Source of the DNA: Phellopilus nigrolimitatus
Lineage: Eukaryota > Basidiomycota > Agaricomycetes > Hymenochaetales > Hymenochaetaceae
Assembly (NCBI GenBank): GCA_021029095.1
Contig: JAJOHG010000097.1
Location: forward strand, 1 to 64,000
DNA length: 64,000 nucleotides
Direction: 5' to 3'
The position numbers and the translations under genes are program-made. How positions within the stretch are numbered: the first letter of the stretch is position 1; the number at the start of each line of letters is the position of its first letter. Shown here piece after piece: positions 22,901 to 31,677 of this stretch. The notes below the pieces were generated by a model, which searched no databases, had not been told where the DNA came from, and saw only the letters and a program-made list of their open reading frames with translations.

Positions 22901-25233
22901 GAACGAGGCGTAGCTGTGACAGGGCTGTTATCACTCGTACCACTCCGACAAGGAGGATCGCCCGCCGTGCGAGGGTGCGAGCATCACATGAAGCTGTTCA
23001 GGTCTGTCTCTTTCGTCGACTGACCCGGACACAATATTCTCATGGCCACCATACTGGACGGTGCGGCAGTCATGGATGCTGCACTCCTTCTCATCACTGG
23101 GAATGGGTCGTGCCCGCAGCCCCAGATTTCTGAGCATCCCAGATCATAAAGCCCCAAAACATCATCATTCTGCAAAACAAGGTTTGACTTGATCAAGGAG
23201 ACACAGGCTCTTGGGCACCAGAAGAGTATCGCTGCATTCATAAAAGGTGTGTTCGCGCATCAACCGAGAAAGAAAAACGCTTGCTACAGAGCTGAGAGGG
23301 TTCTGCTCGCATACAGGCTCCGTGGCGGAGGTGTCGCCCCATCATTCCGATCTCCACGCAGCTAAAATACAACATTGATGCAGTGAACGAGTACATCGTG
23401 AAGCGGATCCCGATCCCAGTGTGGATTGCATGTCGTCCCTGTGGTTGAGTGTTGTCGCCGCGATTGAATGTTGTGCCACGGTTGATTGTCATCCGCTCGT
23501 TCGACGTGAACAAGCCCAGCGCGGAGGTCAGCGAGCTGAAGAATGGTGTTGCGGGCAGCTCGATTCTTGCAGGTGTGCTCACGTTTGGCATGCATGTCGA
23601 GATCTGCCCGGACATCGCCACGAAGGACGCGCAAGGCCACAATCGCTGCCACCCGATCTTCAGCTGCACCGTCACCTTGCTCGTGAAGAACAATCAGGTG
23701 CAGTTAACGGTGTCCGGCGGGCTCATCGGCGTGGGCACGATGATCAACCCGACGCTGTGCCGCGCGGATAGGCTCATCGGGCAGGTGCTCGGCTCGTTGG
23801 GCAAGCTGCTCTAGATCTACACCGGTGTGTCGCTCCATCCTTCTCACGTTTGCTTCAGTGCGCTTACGCCCTTCCTTCTGCGTGCACAGAACTCGAGGTC
23901 AGTCTATTCCCCTTACAGTGCTTGTTGGATATCCAGACAGAGGACAAGAAGACAGCAAAGGTGACGAAGCTCGTGAAGAACGAGCTGCTGCTGATCAACA
24001 TCGGCTCGACGTCGACTGGCGGGTGCGTGCTCAGCGTGAAGGTAAACCTCAAGGCGTTGAGCATCCTCCACCACCTGCACCCGACATCCGGCTCTGCGCT
24101 GGCATTGCCCACACATCGGATGCAGCCTATACAGCATCTGCATCACAGCGAGCTAGGGTGGGAGGCGGGGGCACCAGTGCTCCTGTATTTTTTTTATTGC
24201 TAGCTTAATTGATGTTTTATATATATAATTGAATAATGACCAAGATTAAAATGCAAGAGCCCAATAGCATGACTAAAGACGTCTAAATAATCTTGGTGAC
24301 TATGGTCATTAGGTGACAAGTTGTTACGTCTTCAGGTCATTCGTAAAAATGTTTTTTAAACATTTGTCGGCTATATTGCATGGGCATCTGCGGCAGCGGC
24401 TGACCGACAGTTGCCGAAAGCTTCGCAAAACATCCCCGAGGATTGTCATTAAGGGACACATCTGCATGTTGCATTCAGATGTCCTCGGAAAGGTTGCTCC
24501 GAGGCCATTTGGTCACATATGTCAAAGACTCCTTGGGAAATGGTATAACAACATGGTCTATTTAAAAACGGTCAAACAATTGGCGTAATGGTCTTCAAAA
24601 AACACTTCTCTAAGAGTCAAATTACGTTCTTATCATGACATTCAAACAGCGCAGCGTCAATCTTTATTAAACATTTTGTTCAAATTGCGGTGTAGTGATC
24701 AATGAAAACATAACTTTTTTCATTGATGATCATTGATGACTGGTGAATTCCAAGTCTCCGTTCATTGATATTCATTGATGATCACTAGTGATCACTAGTG
24801 ATCATCGATGAATAGCTCTAGGACTTGGTTTTCACCAGTGATCACTAGTGATCATCGATGATCATCGATGATCATCGATGAATTTCCCAAGTCAAAGTCC
24901 AAAATCCCCAAGTCCAATGTTTTTTGTCCGATAGCGACCGTCATAGGAATATGATTGTGACAGGACGACAACGAAGAAAGAGCGCCTTGAGGAGTACCTC
25001 GCCGTGGCCGACCTTCGTACGTCTGCTTCTCCGGTCACATATTATGTGCCTTTTTAATTTTGGGCTGCATAGCTGAGCTCACAGATGCGGAAATCGCTGA
25101 CATCGAAGAGGCTGGCGCAAAGGGCCCTCCTTCATCCTTTTCCGACTTTGTGCGGAAGAAAACACCTTTTCGCGTGATTGCGGTAACTGTTGCAGCTACT
25201 TTGTTTTACGGTGTTCGATGGCTGTTTGCTTGA
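16966..25233 (+). CDS. Aldo-keto reductase AKR2, intron 8 filled by a 6.8-kb transposon
   Basis: This is a tandem paralogue of AKR1 with identical exon phases. The exons are 16966-17004, 17070-17114, 17188-17251, 17307-17434, 17500-17612, 17673-17754, 17829-17923, 17989-18114, 24964-25016 and 25073-25233. Joined, they give 301 residues without a stop. Catalytic motifs are kept: [23 protein letters not shown] and [10 protein letters not shown]. The C-terminal anchor is also kept ([20 protein letters not shown]). Intron 8, 64 nt in AKR1, is 6,849 nt here because transposon copy 1 inserted in it with a 7-bp duplication. The donor (GTAATT) and acceptor (GTGACAG) survive. Fungi rarely splice introns this long, so the gene may be inactive or give a truncated protein lacking its last ~70 residues and its anchor; this is inference. 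Confidence 0.85.
18215..18575. repeat. Subterminal palindromic repeats, left end of transposon copy 1
   Basis: There are many overlapping copies of ATCATCGATGAT, TCACTAGTGATCACTAGTGA and TTCACCATTCACC-type units, several of them self-complementary, separated by recurring CAAGTC/GACTTG words. They are shared with the corresponding end of copy 2 (43,380-43,740). Arrays of this type near transposon ends usually serve as transposase-binding sites; that role is inferred here. Confidence 0.75.
19017..19523 (+). pseudogene. 5' fragment of the ZZ-zinc-finger gene in copy 1
   Basis: It matches the start of the gene carried by copy 2 (42,940 down to about 42,430) almost base for base, including the first intron. 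Exon 1 is 19017-19101, beginning with [20 protein letters not shown], and exon 2 starts at 19170 ([14 protein letters not shown]). A duplication of about 13 bp near 19,411-19,424 shifts the frame. The similarity stops abruptly at about 19,523, after [10 protein letters not shown], where PRP40-like sequence begins. Upstream, 18,840-18,990 also matches copy 2 and could encode an earlier exon. Confidence 0.75.
19524..21165 (+). pseudogene. Captured FF-domain fragment of a PRP40-like splicing factor
   Basis: The sequence encodes two or more FF-type domains. One segment runs from [20 protein letters not shown] to [15 protein letters not shown]. Another runs from [20 protein letters not shown] through [21 protein letters not shown] third region contains [20 protein letters not shown], and a late part has [18 protein letters not shown]. 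Such proteins (Prp40, or the related TCERG1) link U1 snRNP to RNA polymerase II. Introns are retained (for example 19,910-19,964 and one near 20,786-20,837), so the piece came from genomic DNA. The N-terminal WW domains are missing. Small frameshifts near 19,645 and 20,450 break the frame. Confidence 0.75.
21166..21361 (+). pseudogene. C-terminus of the Zn2Cys6 regulator fused to the FF fragment
   Basis: The frame leaving the FF fragment runs straight into [35 protein letters not shown] and the ending SGLMSA, stopping at 21359-21361. The intact regulator at 57,090-60,190 ends with the same series ([38 protein letters not shown] stop), with a short internal deletion here. It is therefore a captured piece in the same reading frame and with the same stop codon as its donor, making a chimeric reading frame. 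The junction lies near 21,165-21,185. Confidence 0.75.
21490..21593 (+). pseudogene. Fragment of ribosomal protein eL30
   Basis: About 33 codons read [34 protein letters not shown]. This is the central conserved block of 60S protein eL30 (typically [20 protein letters not shown]). There is no start codon, and the similarity ends after HHY. The following 110 bases ([20 protein letters not shown]) are coding-like but I do not recognise them; they may be a further captured piece. Confidence 0.8.
21777..21957. mobile_element. Small foldback insert with GACCCG repeats
   Basis: This segment of about 180 bp is absent from the equivalent place in transposon copy 2, where the flanking sequence (CGACTGCAG... 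side) continues. It is built of CGGACCCGCAGG/CCTGTGGGTCCGG-type inverted words and begins and ends with related GTGACCCGCAGG and CACGGGTC-like sequence. It is probably a miniature element; no certain target duplication was found. Confidence 0.45.
22035..22158. repeat. Subterminal repeats of copy 1, right side, first part
   Basis: ATGATCATCAATGATCATC and ATCACTAGTGATCAC units match 39,240-39,400 of copy 2 in inverse orientation. They are separated from the rest of this zone (24,693-24,890) by the nested element. Confidence 0.7.
22160..24692. mobile_element. Nested TA-flanked element of 2,533 bp in copy 1
   Basis: The ends CACCGCCAACTGAGTCAAAT (left) and CACCGCAATTTGAACAAAAT (right, reverse complement) are similar inverted repeats. 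TA lies on both sides (22158-22159 and 24693-24694). The empty site is seen in copy 2, where GTGATCACTAGTGATCAATG is continuous, proving the insertion and its TA duplication. It carries an eIF2-gamma pseudogene and no recognisable transposase. Confidence 0.75.
22990..24175 (+). pseudogene. eIF2-gamma pseudogene inside the nested element
   Basis: The fragment corresponds to translation initiation factor 2 subunit gamma from the GTPase G3 region onward. [22 protein letters not shown] has a stop replacing Cys of the DCPGHD motif. NIIILQNKV is followed by a frameshift, then [56 protein letters not shown] and [21 protein letters not shown] stop replaces the residue before IYTELE, and an intron (about 23,826-23,889) is retained there, so it is a DNA-level copy and not a retrocopy. 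Several introns and the GTP-binding P-loop region are degraded or missing. Confidence 0.85.
24693..24890. repeat. Subterminal repeats of copy 1, right side, second part
   Basis: Tandem ATCACTAGTGATCACTAGTG and GATCATCGATGATCATCGAT units are interleaved with CCAAGTC words. They match 39,085-39,240 of copy 2. Confidence 0.7.
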
Positions 25234-25469
25234 CTCTCAGCTCGAATGTGTCTACGGATGTTAAATTCTACACAGCAAAAAGCTTTGCAGAGATGGGAAT
25301 ACAGAATATTGAGTCTTTTTTTTGTCATTTTTAGTACCAAGGCGTATGAGCGTTAGAGAAAGTAATCTACAAGATTAGTTTGGAACGCCTTGATCCTTTC
25401 AGTCAGGCTTTTCTTGATTCCTATCTTGCATTCTTTCGTCATCCCAAAAATCTATTGTAGAGATGATGT

Positions 25470-26697
25470 TCAGAGCTTGCAATGATGAGCATGAGTACTG
25501 ACCAAGTTATGCTTATCAATCTCTTTCAGAATCATCCGCAGCCGCCCACCGACGTCAGCCAGGTCCAACTCCTGCATGTCTTTCCTTGCGACTTGCCCTA
25601 GCCAAAATAAGTTCCAGATCGCCGCACACTGCTCTCGGTCAGATGAGCCGCACGATGCCCCATGCTTGGATTCAGGCGGGTGGGCGCTCAGGTGCGCCCA
25701 CTCGCGCGTGAGTGTATAGTATCCCTTCAGCATGCATTGTCTCTGAGATTCGGAGACACGCATTTCGGGTGCATCCCAGAACGCGGGTCCGCGGAGGAGA
25801 GCGGCAAAGTATGCGGAGCCAGTAAGCGAGGGGATGGGTGGGACAAACTCATCGGCGAGCGAGAGCGCAAGTGCAAGGCACGTGGGTGACGTTTCGAGGC
25901 TTCGTTCCAAGATGCCGACTGACCGCTTCAGAAGGTGGCGGTGCTGACAAATTTGTGCGAGGCGGATGGTGGTCCTGAGCTGCACGAAGCGGTCCAAATT
26001 GGATTCATCGAACGAGAACTGCTTGCACGAGACACACTCTAGAACGGCGTCACACGCCCAGGTCTCCAATGACTTGAAGGCGTACTTGTTCGCAGTTGTG
26101 GCAATGTTGAGAAGCTTGAGCACGTCCTTTTGTGCGTCAAAAAATGCGTTTAGTATCGTGCGGCCTAACGTAGGGGTAAACTGACGAGTGAAGAATCGCA
26201 ATAGGCTTTGGCCACTCACATGGCATACATTGCCCATAGGAAATCCTTGAACCTGTGCACCGTATCTCCTGTCAGAATGATAGGATCCTCGTCTGTTGAC
26301 CCCTCGCATTTCTGGTGTCCTTGGGGCAGTGTGAACAGCGTCGAGAACGAAGACGAGTCGTGCGACAGGATGGAGCGATGGACCTGGGTGATGCGGTGTT
26401 AGTCTGTGTCGTACAAAATGATCGAAGATTAGGTCAAGCCTGAAGCACATGAAACAGCGTGTCCTCGACCCGGATGATACAGCTCCCGTCTGCGAAATAG
26501 TAATCCTCGTCGTGAACAGCGTTCGTGCTAGGAGCGATTCTCAAGTCTGACTGTGAGGATGACTGCGAATCAGCCAATCTTGGCCGTTTCCTCGCCAGGC
26601 GCTCAGATCCATCTTCAGCAGGCGATGGTGAAGCGAGCGTCGTTATGAATTTTGACGTTGGAAACAGTTCGTCAAATGGATAGTCGCGTCCGTACAT
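25470..26697 (-). CDS. BTB/POZ-domain protein
   Basis: This is a basidiomycete-type BTB protein; such proteins dimerise and often act as Cullin-3 adaptors, a role not shown here. A polar N-terminus with a basic RKRPRL patch precedes the BTB core: DEDYYFADGSCIIRVEDTLF, then across a 65-nt intron (26448-26384) FHVHRSILSHDSSSFSTLF, and DTVHRFKDFLWAMYA. The C-terminal half (KLLNIATTANKYAFKSLETW, ACDAVL) is the usual BTB-back region. The junction near 26,130-26,230 could not be resolved: the obvious donor GTGAGT at about 26,220 does not pair in frame with a nearby acceptor. This leaves an unusual splice or a frameshift. The start is taken at 26697; an in-frame upstream ATG at 26769 is possible. 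Confidence 0.72.
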
Positions 26698-26827
26698 GTA
26701 CAAAGGACAGCAAATAACGCGTCCTGCCGTGGCCGTGCCGATGCACATGCGCACGACGCAACCTGTCATTTCACTTCACTTCCTCACCAACCCGTCGATT
26801 CACATATTCACATACTTCAAGTCGACC
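26698..26827. promoter_or_regulatory. Short divergent promoter between BTB and F-box/LRR gene A
   Basis: The two start codons point away from each other and are only 130 bp apart (58 bp if the alternative BTB start is used), so the genes must share one regulatory region. No TATA element is evident. Confidence 0.45.
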
Positions 26828-28379
26828 ATGGCGGATACTCCTGGATCTGCCCGGGGTCGGTATTTCGTGGACACAGGTTCAAAAGCTCGTGTACGATTCA
26901 ATTCCGAGTCTGACGCCATGCTGGCGTCCTTTCTGTTTGGTGGGAAAACTTGCCCTCGTCTCCTACTCTCTACCTTCAACGACTTACTCCGTCTACTTCG
27001 AAATCCTCTATTCAAACCCGAGGATGTCTCCTTCTCGAGCGAGGAAGATGTTTTGCTCGAAATTGCAGACAACAGACGCCAGACTGCGTACGAGCGGTCT
27101 TTGCCACGGTCAACGGTTTTAGTTACAGCTGGAATTCCTGAATTTATCCTCGATATCGTCGCGGAGGCAACTTCACAGCAAGTAACGTATGACGTGCACG
27201 GCGTTTTTCACGAACACTCGCGGCCTGTGCAGGCTCACTTCCATGGCAGCGCATCGGACGCAATGCTCTCGTCGTCCGAGGCGCTCAGGAATATGAGTCT
27301 TGTCCATCGTTCGTGGACCAGACCAGCGCAACGTGCCATACGACGTGCGTTTCGGGTTTATGCAAACCCTGGCTTGTCTCTTTTACTCCGTAACCCGCTC
27401 GTCGGTCCCTGGACACGTCATATCTGCGTTGAATGGTTCAATCCTCGTTTCCCGCAAGACGCGGATAGAACATTCTATCTTCTTACTGTCCTGCCGCACG
27501 TGGCTCCTAACGTCGAAAGTTTATCTCTTCTGCTTCCGTTTGAACCAGGTCCACGTTGTCAGTACGTACTTGATGTCATCAAGAGTCTATCGAGATTTCG
27601 ATACTTGAAACGGCTGTCATTAGGAAACAACACTGAAGTTTCGCTACCTTTAGACGACCTTTGCGAAGTCTTGTCACGCTTGCCGTTGCTCAATTTCTTA
27701 AGCCTTAGACGATGGCAGGTCAGAGATCATGCGCAGATACCGGACGTTCGCAGACGTCTTGACGACCTGGTCTCTTGTCCCCGCCTTAGAGATTGATCTT
27801 TTTGGAAGAGCAAGCAAAGCAGCTGAACCCTATCTTGAATGGCTCTTCCGACCTAGAATAGGCTACGCAATAAGAAAAATAGCAGTGCGGGGATCCGATT
27901 TGTCCGCCGTAGGACTAGGCCATACATCGCTCCTATTGTCCCTTCAGCCTACATTACCCACACTCGAGGTTTTGGTTATAGACGAGCTGGCGCAAAACTT
28001 CAATGAAATCGTAAACGCTGTTCTGCCTTATTGTACCGGGCTGCGATTATTGGAGATCGAAGAAATCTCCCGTTTTCTTCGCTCTACACACTCACTGTCA
28101 CTTTCCACGTCGCTTCAGGAGCTGCACCTCAGAGATCAAAGGGGTATACCGATCGACACCAAACCGTCTTCCGAGGACAATTGGGATGAAATGATCGTTG
28201 CAGTTTTGAGCCGGCTCCCCAATCTGCGCGTGTTCACACTGTCTGTGTGTCATCTTAACGCTAAAAAGCATGTGTTGGTCGAGACTAGACTCCTTCGCAC
28301 GGAATCGAACACAGGCTTGTTTAAAACTGGGGTCGGATCAGACATCTGCTGGAATACAAACAGTAGGGAGAGGACGTAG
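26828..28379 (+). pseudogene. F-box/LRR-like family member A, frameshifted
   Basis: It is the most diverged member of the local family. From MADTPGSARGRYFVDTGSKA it follows the others through the F-box-like part (EALRNMSLVHRSWTRPAQRA) and the leucine-rich part. At about 27,790 the frame ends after LDDLVSCPRL and continues in the next register as EIDLFGRASKAAEPYLEWLF, which aligns with the paralogues. A one-base shift therefore splits the gene. The second frame ends at 28377-28379, after a tail derived from the repeated downstream spacer. It may be a recent pseudogene or need programmed frameshifting; I favour a pseudogene. Confidence 0.7.
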
Positions 28380-29032
28380 ATGCGTAGATGACCAGTAACT
28401 GCGGTACACATAATATGGTGAGTTACCACATAAGGAGTCATTTCTACCTCATTTAAGCAAATTCTGGTACTTGTTGAAGACTCCATTGCTGACCTTTAGC
28501 TGCAGGTCTATACTCAAAGAGCCCAGATATTTCAACCAGAGCTTGGCGTGCTCCCGTTCATCTTCTGTTTTCCTACTGTATTTATTCGTTACACTGTCAG
28601 AGCTCAATTAGGACCGGACAGTCCTACCTATTTCAGATGTCGTGGATCGTATAAAAGCAACTAGTAAAACCGCTAGCGTTCTTCCATGGTCGTTGCCACT
28701 TCAAGGCAAGTAGTCCACTTATGTGTCGAGTGACTCGATGTCCGTATGTAAAGCCCGAACGTAAAGATTCACAGTCGGAAAAGGATAGCGAAATAGTTTT
28801 TCATATTCGAATATGCGTCTTTATTTCAGATGGTGCGATTCAGAGAAGCTGGTTACACTGCATAAAACAGACTTTCAACTTCGTTCAGACTGAAGTAAAC
28901 CGCAGAGTAGTTACGTAATGGCTTATGGCAGATGAGTACAAACAAAGGGACAAACAAGAACAACAACAACAACAACAACAACAACAACGCGCAAAAAACA
29001 CGAAGAGCTTTATCAGCCTTGATCATACAGCT
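28380..29032. other. Spacer between F-box/LRR members A and B
   Basis: It has no gene. It belongs to the duplicated unit: the words CGGAAAAGGATAGCGAAATAG and AGTTACGTAATGG before gene B recur before members C, D, F, G and H. A CAACAACAACAA leader run lies at 28,960-28,990. Confidence 0.6.
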
Positions 29033-30595
29033 ATGACAGCCACATCTGGATCCACACATGGCCCATATTTCGTCGATACAGACTCGCAAGCCCGAGTCCG
29101 ATTCAAATCTGAATCAGATGCTTTGTTGGCATCCTTATTGTTTGGAGGGCAAAAACGCCCTCAATTCTCTCTGTCCGCCTTCGACGATTTACTTCGAACA
29201 CTCCGGGATCCCGCATTCAAAATCGACGAGATTTCCTTTACGAGCGGCGTAGACGTTCTGTGCCAAATTGCGGACAGCAGACGCCAGACCGCGCACGAGC
29301 GCTGCTGGCCGCAATCGGCTCTAACCGCTCCAGCGAACACATCTATTCCTTTAATCATCGTGGACCTTATTGTGGACACGATTACCGCAGATCTACCCGT
29401 CGATGTCAGCAGCTTCTCGGTCAACCAGTCATATGGAGTTCGTGCTACGCATTCGACACATGTGAAATTCCTGCATGAGGATGTCGAGACCCTCAGAAGC
29501 ATGTGTCTTGTGCATCGATCGTGGACCAGTTCAGTGCAGCGCGTCATGCGACGTGGAGTGCAAGTTATTGGGAGCCTTGGCTTATACTCCCTATTCCGCA
29601 ACTCGCTCTTTGGCCCCTGGACGCGGCATATCTGCTTCGACATGCCCAACCTGCAATATCACACAAAGGCAGAAGATAGATCTGACGAAATGTTTGCTCT
29701 CTTCGCTGCCCTACCCCACGTTGCCCCGAATGTCACAACCCTTGCAGTTTGGGCACCCTTCGATGCGGATGAGTTTGGCCCACATGTCGTCGATGCCATT
29801 CACAGCCTAGCGGATTTTAAGGACTTGGAGCAGTTGACCATCGGAAACGCATGCGGATTGTCTCTGCAGCTGCACGACCTTTGCGAGACTGTTGCAAAGA
29901 TGCGGTCACTCAAACGTTTGGAACTCACCGATTGGACGTGTCCCGAGGCCTTTCCATCTACCATTCCTGCCTTCTTCGGAGAATTGTCACCATGCTCCGA
30001 ACTCACAGACATCGAATTTAATGGGAAAGCGGACAAATCCTCTGAGCAATATCTACGCTGGCTTTTTCGGCCCTGTAAGGACTATGCATTGAAGATGCTC
30101 ACTTTCTATGGTTCTGATTTTGTCAGTAAGGAACACGGTACACAGGATTATTCACTGCCTCAGGTCATCCGGCCGGCACTTTCTCAGCTCGAGACATTGA
30201 CCCTTGTCGTAGACCATGTTGCCGTTGAAACCAAAGAAATGTACGATATCTTTCCTTTCTGCGCGAAATTGCGCTCCCTGAGGTTGCACTTCCTCTATCG
30301 AAGCGACTTAGTCTTGTTCCTTAAGTCAATATATTCACTACTGCTTCCCAACTCGATTGAAGAGCTGCACATCACTGTGGAAATCAAAGACAGTACAGGT
30401 GGTCGGGACGTATTGGATGACTGGGATACGCGCTTCGTTGAGATTCTCAACACGCTCCCCAGTTTACGTGCAATTTCGGTGTCTCATTTGGACAGCACGG
30501 AGGGTGCGGACGACGTGGATAATCTCTCCTTAAACCTGCCCAGGACCGAACACCATTGCGCGGAGCACAGGATCAATCTCGTCTTTTGTGTCTAG
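29033..30595 (+). CDS. F-box/LRR-like protein, member B
   Basis: It is an intronless frame of 520 residues. Order: a conserved N-terminal block (GPYFVDTDSQARVRFKSESD), an F-box-like segment at roughly residues 100-190 (IIVDLIVDTI, LRSMCLVHRSWTSSVQRVMR), then irregular leucine-rich repeats to the end (FKDLEQLTIGN, SLKRLELTDWTCPEA, LETLTLVVDHVA, LRSLRLHFLYRSD). Such proteins usually recruit targets to SCF ubiquitin ligases; no target can be inferred. I chose the ATG shared by all paralogues. An in-frame ATG at 28925 would add 36 residues including a polyglutamine run, but that stretch is untranslated leader in the other members. Confidence 0.8.
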   Translation: MTATSGSTHGPYFVDTDSQARVRFKSESDALLASLLFGGQKRPQFSLSAFDDLLRTLRDPAFKIDEISFTSGVDVLCQIADSRRQTAHERCWPQSALTAPANTSIPLIIVDLIVDTITADLPVDVSSFSVNQSYGVRATHSTHVKFLHEDVETLRSMCLVHRSWTSSVQRVMRRGVQVIGSLGLYSLFRNSLFGPWTRHICFDMPNLQYHTKAEDRSDEMFALFAALPHVAPNVTTLAVWAPFDADEFGPHVVDAIHSLADFKDLEQLTIGNACGLSLQLHDLCETVAKMRSLKRLELTDWTCPEAFPSTIPAFFGELSPCSELTDIEFNGKADKSSEQYLRWLFRPCKDYALKMLTFYGSDFVSKEHGTQDYSLPQVIRPALSQLETLTLVVDHVAVETKEMYDIFPFCAKLRSLRLHFLYRSDLVLFLKSIYSLLLPNSIEELHITVEIKDSTGGRDVLDDWDTRFVEILNTLPSLRAISVSHLDSTEGADDVDNLSLNLPRTEHHCAEHRINLVFCV

Positions 30596-31677
30596 CGGTC
30601 CGCATCCAGGATCCGGATCGCAGTCGACGTGTCCTAGATCGGCGTGTCCTAGAGATAGAGAAGTGGCGAATGCGGGATTATGATCTTTTGCTCTAGAAAT
30701 GACATTCCTGAGCAGTGTCGGCTTTTCGCTTTTTCTCTTATTTGGGAACTGCGAGTGGGGAGGGTTTGGGAGCAATACAGAAACGCTTGACGAATTTTCC
30801 TTGGTACCAAGGTCCCTTGCTGGGAATCAGTTACTCTTGCTTTATCAAACGCGACTGGTCCATGAATTCCACATGACGAGTACATCGTTGCAGTTTTGAG
30901 CTGGCTTTCCAACTGCACGTGTTCACACTGTCTGCGTGTTATCGTAACGCTAAAAGGCATGCGTTTGTCGAGACTGGACTCCATTGCACGAAACGTGTGA
31001 TCGAACACAGGCTTGTTTAAAACTGGAGTTGTGTCGGATCGTACGCGCTTCAGACATCTGCTAGAGTGCACAGTAGGGGGGCGAGGACGTGGAATGTATA
31101 GATGAACAGTAACGGCTATGGCGAGTGACCACATAAAGGATCATGTCTACCTCATTTGAACAGATTTCGGTACTCGTTCAAGGGTCGATTGCCGACCTCG
31201 GACTGTAGGTCTATACTCAAAAAATCTGATGAATTTCAACCAGAGCTTATTGTGTTTCCGTTCATCTTCTGCTTGCTTACTGTATTTGTTACACTGTCGG
31301 TGCTGCGTCTGGAACAGACTCTTCTTCAGATATCACGGATCGTGTAGGAGCAATTAAAAAAAACCCCCCGCTGGTGTTCTTTCCGCTTCGAAGGCAACTA
31401 TGTCCATTTATGTGTCGAGAGACTCGAGGCCCGTGCGTAAAGCCTGAATGTAAAATTCACAGTCGGAAAAGGACAGCGAAATAGGTCTTCATACGAAAAT
31501 TTCGAATATATGTCTCTGTTTCAGATGGAACGATTTCAGAGAAGCTGCTGGCATTAAACCGTAAACGGCAGAAAGTAGTTACATAATAATTTATAATCCA
31601 CGAGGAAAGAATCGGTATTACAAACAAAAGGACAAACAACAACAACGCGCACGCGCCTATTAGCCTCGATCATAGCT
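30596..31677. other. Spacer between members B and C
   Basis: About 1.1 kb without a gene. Part (30,880-31,100) matches the 3' end of member A (28,195-28,400), and the last 300 bases carry the shared upstream block and the CAACAACAACGCG leader. It is part of the tandem duplication unit. Confidence 0.6.

Larger units (their letters stand above)
18176..24945 (+). mobile_element. Gene-capturing transposon, copy 1 (6,770 bp) inside AKR2 intron 8
   Basis: The left end TTGACGGTCGTTACTGGACA and the right end (reverse complement TATGACGGTCGCTATCGGAC) form an imperfect terminal inverted repeat, flanked by the 7-bp direct repeat GGAATAT (18169-18175 and 24946-24952). Subterminal zones are packed with GATCATCGATGATC and TCACTAGTGATCAC palindromes. 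Inside lie fragments of at least four host genes: a ZZ-zinc-finger gene, an FF-domain splicing factor, a Zn2Cys6 regulator and ribosomal protein eL30. There are also two later insertions. No transposase is recognised, so it is non-autonomous. The superfamily is uncertain: a 7-bp duplication excludes Tc1/mariner and is unlike classic hAT (8) or Mutator (9). Copy 2 lies at 39,020-43,780 in inverse orientation. Confidence 0.85.

Noticed and set aside
22985..24175. eIF2-gamma as a processed retrocopy
   Set aside because: At least one intron is retained at 23,826-23,889 and no poly-A tail is seen, so it is a DNA-level copy.
22156..24696. CACTA-superfamily transposon suggested by CACTACACCGC at both ends
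   Set aside because: The empty site in copy 2 (GATCACTAGTGATC) shows that CAC belongs to the target and that TA was duplicated. The true end is CACCGC, so a CACTA assignment is not supported.
28250..28379. C-terminal tail of member A as a genuine protein domain
   Set aside because: The same nucleotides recur in the non-coding spacer after member B (30,940-31,080), so the tail is read-through into duplicated flank.
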